Assembly (NCBI RefSeq): GCF_030127105.1 | Contig: NZ_CP126161.1 | Span: forward strand, 1,054,001-1,118,000 | Direction: 5' to 3' | DNA length: 64,000 nt | Source of the DNA: Haloarcula pelagica | GTDB taxonomy: Archaea; Halobacteriota; Halobacteria; Halobacteriales; Haloarculaceae | Shown: in pieces, positions 59,623 through 64,000 of the stretch | Numbering within the stretch: position 1 is the first letter of the stretch | Layout of the letters: each line of letters opens with the position of its first letter | Notes under the pieces: generated by a model | What the model was told of the DNA's origin: nothing | The model's input: only the letters and a program-made list of their open reading frames with translations | Database searches by the model: none | Program-made: the position numbers and the translations under genes

Positions 59623-60785
59623 AAAAGGAGGTGATTCCGGTGAGAGATGGCCAAACTAAAGTTCTCATATTTACGTTCAGCACAAGGGGAGCCACCAGTG
59701 ATTACCCCGTTAAACTCGCAAACGGTCTTGCTGGCCTTGTGGAAGTCCATGTCGTCTGCCCTGACAGTACAGACATTCAGGAACTATTTCATGATGAAGT
59801 CAGGACTCACCCGTACCAGACGGAGCTGAAGTCCGGGATCCGTTCATTCACGACCGGAATTCAAGGCCTTTCCGAGCAATTCAGGCTTGTGCGAGAAATT
59901 TCCCCGGATGTAATCCACTTCCCATTCCTCACGCCACTCCGGTCGGTGACCCTTCTTCCGCTTCTTGCCACGCTAAAAACGCCGATGGTCGGAACGATAC
60001 ACGACCCAATTTCTCACAGCGGAATGCAAGTTGGACCAAGAAACATGGACCTCGGAGGGCGGGTGAACGCAGTCGCTAGCCACCTTCTGGATCAGATTAT
60101 CGTACACGGGCAGGCCTGCCGGAAACAGGCGTCTGGGCTATGGTACCCGACAGACCGAATCTCGATTGTTCCACATGGACTGTTTGATCACTTTACAGAG
60201 TACGACTACGAGAGTGCACAGACAGAAGATGACACCGTGTTGTTTTTCGGTAATATCAGGCCAAACAAGGGATACGACAGAATCCCAGAGATATTAGATC
60301 GGGTCGAAGAATTCGTTCCAGAAATAACTGCACTCATCGCCGGCAGCCCCTCAAATGCCCGGACTGTCGACACAAATCGTATTGAACGGACCATTAAAAA
60401 GCTTGAAGATGACGACCGGATCGAGTTGCATAATCGGTTTATACCAAATGAAGAAGTCGGGACGTTTTTTTCACGTGCAACAGTGACTGTTCTGCCATAT
60501 TATGATGCCAGTTTCAGTGGTGTCGCAATGATCGCATATGCTTTCGGGGTACCGATAGTCGCGACCGATGTCGGTGATGTTGGCCGTCTGGTACGAGCAG
60601 ATAAGAGTGGAATCGTTACTGAAAACGGGTCGCGCGCAGTGGCAGACGGAATTACAGAACTACTCACAGATGAAACACGGAGGCGAGAATGTCGAGAAAA
60701 TATTATTATGAATCGTAGTCGTTACCAATGGGAGAATATCGCACGCGAAGTCATAGACGTGTATCGAACTGCGGTACAGGAATAA
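59619..60785 (+). CDS. GT4 family glycosyltransferase
   Basis: The 388-residue protein has an acceptor domain (TKVLIFTFSTRGATSDYPVK) and a donor domain with TVLFFGNIRPNKGYDRIPEI, RIELHNRFIPNEEVGTFFSR, and YYDASFSGVAMIAYAFGVPI at the C-terminal motif. In place of the E-x7-E motif the first Glu position is occupied by Asp/Ser (DASFSG), which is seen in some WcaC/WbaZ-like transferases. It starts at GTG 59619, overlapping the previous stop; a GTG at 59640 would also do. Confidence 0.87.
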   Translation: MKKEVIPVRDGQTKVLIFTFSTRGATSDYPVKLANGLAGLVEVHVVCPDSTDIQELFHDEVRTHPYQTELKSGIRSFTTGIQGLSEQFRLVREISPDVIHFPFLTPLRSVTLLPLLATLKTPMVGTIHDPISHSGMQVGPRNMDLGGRVNAVASHLLDQIIVHGQACRKQASGLWYPTDRISIVPHGLFDHFTEYDYESAQTEDDTVLFFGNIRPNKGYDRIPEILDRVEEFVPEITALIAGSPSNARTVDTNRIERTIKKLEDDDRIELHNRFIPNEEVGTFFSRATVTVLPYYDASFSGVAMIAYAFGVPIVATDVGDVGRLVRADKSGIVTENGSRAVADGITELLTDETRRRECRENIIMNRSRYQWENIAREVIDVYRTAVQE

Positions 60786-60832
60786 CCGATGGTTAAATAT
60801 CAGATACTATCGCACAATCGAAATGCCAGTCT

Positions 60833-62029
60833 ATGAACGTTCTATTAGTAAACGCTCAGTTTGATACTGACTCTGCAAGTGGCGCGCGGAACTACGTTTA
60901 CAGGACTGGTACGGCACTTCAGGAACGTGGTCACAAGATTTCAGTACTCACGACGAGACCGTATAGCGGTCGAGAGTCGCTATCACCGAGTCGAACTACA
61001 GAGGCAGGACTCGATGTGTGGCGGTTCTATCCGGCAAACCTCTCGCATCGCGGTGAAGGAACAGGCAGAAATCCGGTAAGCAAAGGTCTCTGGCACGGGA
61101 TTGATGCCATCAATCCGCACAGTAGGCATGCGGTCGAAAAAGTGCTAGATCAGATTGAACCGGATGTCGTCCACACCAATAACCTCGTAGGTATCTCACC
61201 ATCAATCGGGAGCGTGATCGCCAATTGGGACGTCCGTCACATCCATACACTCCACGATTACAGCCTGATCTGCCCAAAGAGCAACCTCCTACGAAAACTA
61301 ACCGCCCCTGACGAAGAACGAATCGTCTGTGAAGACCCGCCAGCTCCCTGTCGCCTCCTCGCTCGGCAGAAACGTAAAAGACTTGGGGATCCAGACGTAG
61401 TTACCGGCCCTAGCCAACACGTCATTGATGTACATCGTCGACATGGGTTTTTCAATGACTCACACTGTGAGCGTGTCCAACTAGGCGTGGAATCCGTTGT
61501 TGACCGTCCACAGAGTGTGCCTGATGATCCAGCTCTCCTCTATGTCGGTGCACAAAAGGAGTCAAAAGGTCTCGATACGCTCTTTGCGGCTGTAGAACAA
61601 CTTCCCAACGTAACCACTCATATTTGTGGAGATGGGCCCTATGCCAATGTAACCGAACGTCGGGCATCCGAACTGGACAACGTGGTGTATCACGGGTTCG
61701 TCTCCGAGGCAGAACTCACCCGCCTCAGGCAAGAATCAACTGCTTCGGTCGTTCCATCAATTTGGATGGAAAATTCACCATTAACGATTTACGAAAGTTT
61801 CGCGGCTGGGCTCCCCGTTGTCGGCAGTGACATCGGTGGAATTCCGGAGCTTGTCGCAGATGGGAAACGCGGCTACACGTTTGAGCCGAAGTCTACCAGC
61901 GGATTCGTCGAAGCGATAGAACAGATACTCGATCACGGACCAGATATGCGGGCAGCAGTCCTCAGGTGGGCAAGGCAGCGGACCATCGAGACACACGTTA
62001 GCAATCTCGAAACCCTCTACACCGGATAG
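60833..62029 (+). CDS. GT4 family glycosyltransferase
   Basis: A 398-residue GT4: MNVLLVNAQFDTDSASGARN, HTNNLVGISPSIGSVIANWD with HIHTLHDYSLICPKSNLLR, and the donor half LLYVGAQKESKGLDTLFAAV, HICGDGPYANVTERRA, and E-x7-E motif MENSPLTIYESFAAGLPV. An internal Cys-rich stretch (RIVCEDPPAPCRLLARQ), seen in some GT4 proteins, lies between. TTAAATATC at 60793-60801 serves as promoter, so it begins a new transcript after the previous GT4 gene. Confidence 0.9.
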   Translation: MNVLLVNAQFDTDSASGARNYVYRTGTALQERGHKISVLTTRPYSGRESLSPSRTTEAGLDVWRFYPANLSHRGEGTGRNPVSKGLWHGIDAINPHSRHAVEKVLDQIEPDVVHTNNLVGISPSIGSVIANWDVRHIHTLHDYSLICPKSNLLRKLTAPDEERIVCEDPPAPCRLLARQKRKRLGDPDVVTGPSQHVIDVHRRHGFFNDSHCERVQLGVESVVDRPQSVPDDPALLYVGAQKESKGLDTLFAAVEQLPNVTTHICGDGPYANVTERRASELDNVVYHGFVSEAELTRLRQESTASVVPSIWMENSPLTIYESFAAGLPVVGSDIGGIPELVADGKRGYTFEPKSTSGFVEAIEQILDHGPDMRAAVLRWARQRTIETHVSNLETLYTG

Positions 62030-62097
62030 TCCCCCCTAACTCCAAACAAATAGCTCTCTGCTAAGTTTGTCGGAAAGATCCAGTATCTGATGGAAAT

Positions 62098-63867
62098 TTA
62101 CTCCGGCGGGGTACACCGAGACAGGCGAACAACGCCGTTGTCGTAGAGCACGCTATTATCTAGTTGTGAGGTTTTTATTTCAGCATCGGGTCGAGAAGAC
62201 TGGAGAGTCCGGCAATCGTAGTCTGATCCATATGCCAGTCTATATATACCATTCTTGAGCCAGACGCCAGTCTCCTCCCCGACAACTTTTCCATCTCCAT
62301 ACTTTGCTACCCAGTCACTCGCTGCAAACTGGGACTCGGTAAAATGCTCTTCTTCTAAGGTTGGTTCCGTCGCATCAGTGTACAGCACATCAGGGGAAAC
62401 CAGTATGAGTTGGGTCAATGCTACCAACACAACAATCACCGCAAGCACCAGTCTGCCACGGCTGAAAGTCTCTTTACGGGTAAGCGTGAATCCAAGAGCC
62501 ACCAATAGCGTCGGAACCATATAGACGAGATATCTGGAAGGGTCAAGCGGTACTATCGGTCCGAAGACTACAGAGATTCCATAGCCGAGTGCCATAACGG
62601 CACCGAACGAACCGGTCACGACTTGCCAACGGTCTCGTCCGGCCGACAGGGAACGAAGTCCAATAACGACGCTCCCCAAAACGGAGAGGAGAAGCAGATT
62701 CGAAGGGAGGAACCGCCAGTGGTTTCGGAGGTACTGAATGGCCGGATGTGACACGAGATCATTATCAGATTCCCCCGATGATTCTGTCATTGGAGTGTCG
62801 ACAGGCGAAGTCGAGGGAGTTCCTCGGGTTCCTTTCGGCGTGGACGTGGACGGGGCTGATTCTGCTGTCGGAGTTGGATCTGCTGAGCGAGGGGTTTTAG
62901 TCCCATCAGAAGTCGGTGTGGACGGTGACTCTGCTGTTGGCGTCGGTGTTGCCGTACTATCACTGGGTTCCGGTGCACTCTCACCGCCAAAAGATGGGAG
63001 ATCAACCGTGGAAATTAGACGAAGCAAAAACTGGGGGGCAATAACAAGAAACATACCTACAAACAATCCACCTGAAAGGGCAGTAATCCCCGAGAAGGGG
63101 ATTTTCTTCTGTTTCATAACTGTTTGTAATTTGTCAGAGTCTGTGAGATCCCAGAGGACAAGTAAAAATACCGTGAGAAATCCGATATAATGGTGAGCCA
63201 GGACCGTCGCAGTAGCGAAGAGGTAGCAGAGGTATTTCGCAGGGCGTCCATCACTAGCTATCAATCGTAGCGACAAGAGTAACGCGAAAAAGAGGACGAA
63301 GGCCAGCGATTCGTCAATAAATTTGATTTCAAAAGTGAATAGAGTCCGAACACCAACGAGCCCCATGGCAACGAGGAAAGCAGAGTCATCATCAATCAAC
63401 TTGCGTGCAAACGCGTAGAGCATGGTCGGGACAATCAGCGTAAACAAGGGGAGAAATCGGCCGAATGAAGATATTTCACCACCAGTTAAGAATTTGATAA
63501 TCCAAACGAGAGCGTAGAAAGCCGGCCAAGACGCTCTTTTACCGGCAATCCATAGAGGTCCGTGCTCTCGGAACTCAACCGTCGTTTGTAATGTACGGTA
63601 CGGGTCATAGCCGTAGAATCCGACCTCCAATGGATCAACGACGAGAAGCGCAGGCAATAGAGGTGTTGCGATCAGCAGTGCAACGTTGATACTTATGGGT
63701 GTATTGTGTCGAAGGACTAGTGCGGTCGGGAAAACGAAGAGAGTTCCAAGCAGTAGATACAGTGTTACAGTTGGAACACTGCTCCCATGCTGGAATCCGA
63801 CGAGTGCCGAAACGGCGTACAGCAAGGAGTACACAATCAGGGCCAGTTTTGTGTTCCTATTCATCAT
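62098..63867 (-). CDS. Large multi-pass membrane protein, glycosyltransferase-like (GT-C type)
   Basis: A protein of about 589 residues with about ten helices, an N-terminal hairpin and loop VGFYGYDPYRTLQTTVEFRE carrying acidic/Tyr residues as in GT-C transferases, and a Ser/Thr/Pro-rich extracellular insertion (SAPEPSDSTATPTPTAESPS and following, about 295-375). The C-terminal soluble part ends QLDNSVLYDNGVVRLSRC. It resembles the DUF2206-like/oligosaccharyl membrane proteins of halophiles, and may polymerise or transfer dolichol-linked sugars outside. Start could be GTG 63876 or ATG 63867/63864. The preceding gene overlaps its start. Confidence 0.7.
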   Translation of the reverse strand: MMNRNTKLALIVYSLLYAVSALVGFQHGSSVPTVTLYLLLGTLFVFPTALVLRHNTPISINVALLIATPLLPALLVVDPLEVGFYGYDPYRTLQTTVEFREHGPLWIAGKRASWPAFYALVWIIKFLTGGEISSFGRFLPLFTLIVPTMLYAFARKLIDDDSAFLVAMGLVGVRTLFTFEIKFIDESLAFVLFFALLLSLRLIASDGRPAKYLCYLFATATVLAHHYIGFLTVFLLVLWDLTDSDKLQTVMKQKKIPFSGITALSGGLFVGMFLVIAPQFLLRLISTVDLPSFGGESAPEPSDSTATPTPTAESPSTPTSDGTKTPRSADPTPTAESAPSTSTPKGTRGTPSTSPVDTPMTESSGESDNDLVSHPAIQYLRNHWRFLPSNLLLLSVLGSVVIGLRSLSAGRDRWQVVTGSFGAVMALGYGISVVFGPIVPLDPSRYLVYMVPTLLVALGFTLTRKETFSRGRLVLAVIVVLVALTQLILVSPDVLYTDATEPTLEEEHFTESQFAASDWVAKYGDGKVVGEETGVWLKNGIYRLAYGSDYDCRTLQSSRPDAEIKTSQLDNSVLYDNGVVRLSRCTPPE

Positions 63868-64000
63868 TACTTTCACCGGATAAAAAGCAGTTTCTGAGTC
63901 GCAGTCCCCAAGGTCCAGCCATGTCAGACCAAGATTCAGTCGGTTTAAAGTCAGTTTTGATATCGGTTTCCCGAAAAGGTTGGAGATAGGACGCGAAGTC
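63857..64000 (-). CDS. C-terminal fragment of a gene cut by the window edge
   Basis: From base 64000 leftward the minus strand is open for 47 codons to a TAG at 63857-63859, reading YLQPFRETDIKTDFKPTE, WSDMAGPWGLRLRNCFLSGE and SNDE. It ends inside the start of the membrane-protein gene, overlapping it by about 11 bases, so the two are translationally coupled. Protein-like composition and tight coupling support a real gene. Product not recognised. Confidence 0.5.
   Translation of the reverse strand, partial: DFASYLQPFRETDIKTDFKPTESWSDMAGPWGLRLRNCFLSGESNDE

Noticed and set aside
1-64000. CRISPR array or spacers
   Set aside because: No direct repeats of 25-40 bases with regular unique spacers were seen; only the Thr-Pro hexamer repeat is periodic.

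Overview
The window looks like a chromosome segment of a haloarchaeon (class Halobacteria). The evidence is high GC, very acidic proteins, GTG starts, short AT-rich TATA-type promoters close to start codons, Tat-lipoprotein signals ending in a Cys, an HTH_10/Bat-type regulator, and the archaeal order rpl20A-pfdA-ftsY. I see no rRNA, tRNA or CRISPR array. Genus assignment is not possible from the sequence alone. | Region 1 (1-5.2 kb) is housekeeping: the tail of a secreted protein, a DUF5658-like membrane protein, two tiny zinc-ribbon proteins, ribosomal protein L20a/L18a, prefoldin alpha, the SRP receptor FtsY and a membrane-anchored spermidine-synthase-like protein. Region 2 (5.2-17.1 kb) is a catabolic block: two amidohydrolases (one allantoinase/hydantoinase-like), an L-asparaginase-like protein, a NitT/TauT-type ABC importer, an Lrp/AsnC regulator, an isochorismatase-type cysteine hydrolase, a creatinase-like M24 protein without the usual metal ligands, an aldehyde dehydrogenase and an MFS carrier. 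Together they suggest import and stepwise C-N bond hydrolysis of a small nitrogenous compound, perhaps a cyclic amide or ureide; the substrate is unknown. | Region 3 (17.1-32 kb) holds a methyltransferase, an ABC-2 exporter with a lipoprotein, a TrmB-type regulator, an SDR, a BNR-type propeller, a flavodoxin-like protein, two small stand-alone domains, a secreted Pro/Thr-rich CARDB/dockerin-like protein, and a response regulator next to a sensor kinase. Region 4 (32-37.6 kb) is a lactate-utilisation pair (LctP permease and fused FAD/Fe-S dehydrogenase) behind an unusual untranslated stretch. | Region 5 (37.6-47 kb) resembles a small genomic island: a toxin-antitoxin locus whose toxin carries two in-frame stops, a D-aminoacylase-like protein, a TMEM175-like channel, an IS5-type transposase, an intact homologous RHH/RelE pair, a decayed gene, an Nramp-related transporter with its own HTH gene, a VapBC pair and the stub of an ATPase gene. 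Region 6 (47-64 kb) is a surface-glycan cluster: DUF1616 protein, a GT2, four GT4 glycosyltransferases, a flippase, an arylsulfotransferase-like propeller protein, a large membrane protein and four alkaline-phosphatase-superfamily proteins with Ser/Thr rather than Cys nucleophile positions. From about 53 kb the DNA is visibly AT-richer, which suggests acquisition by transfer.
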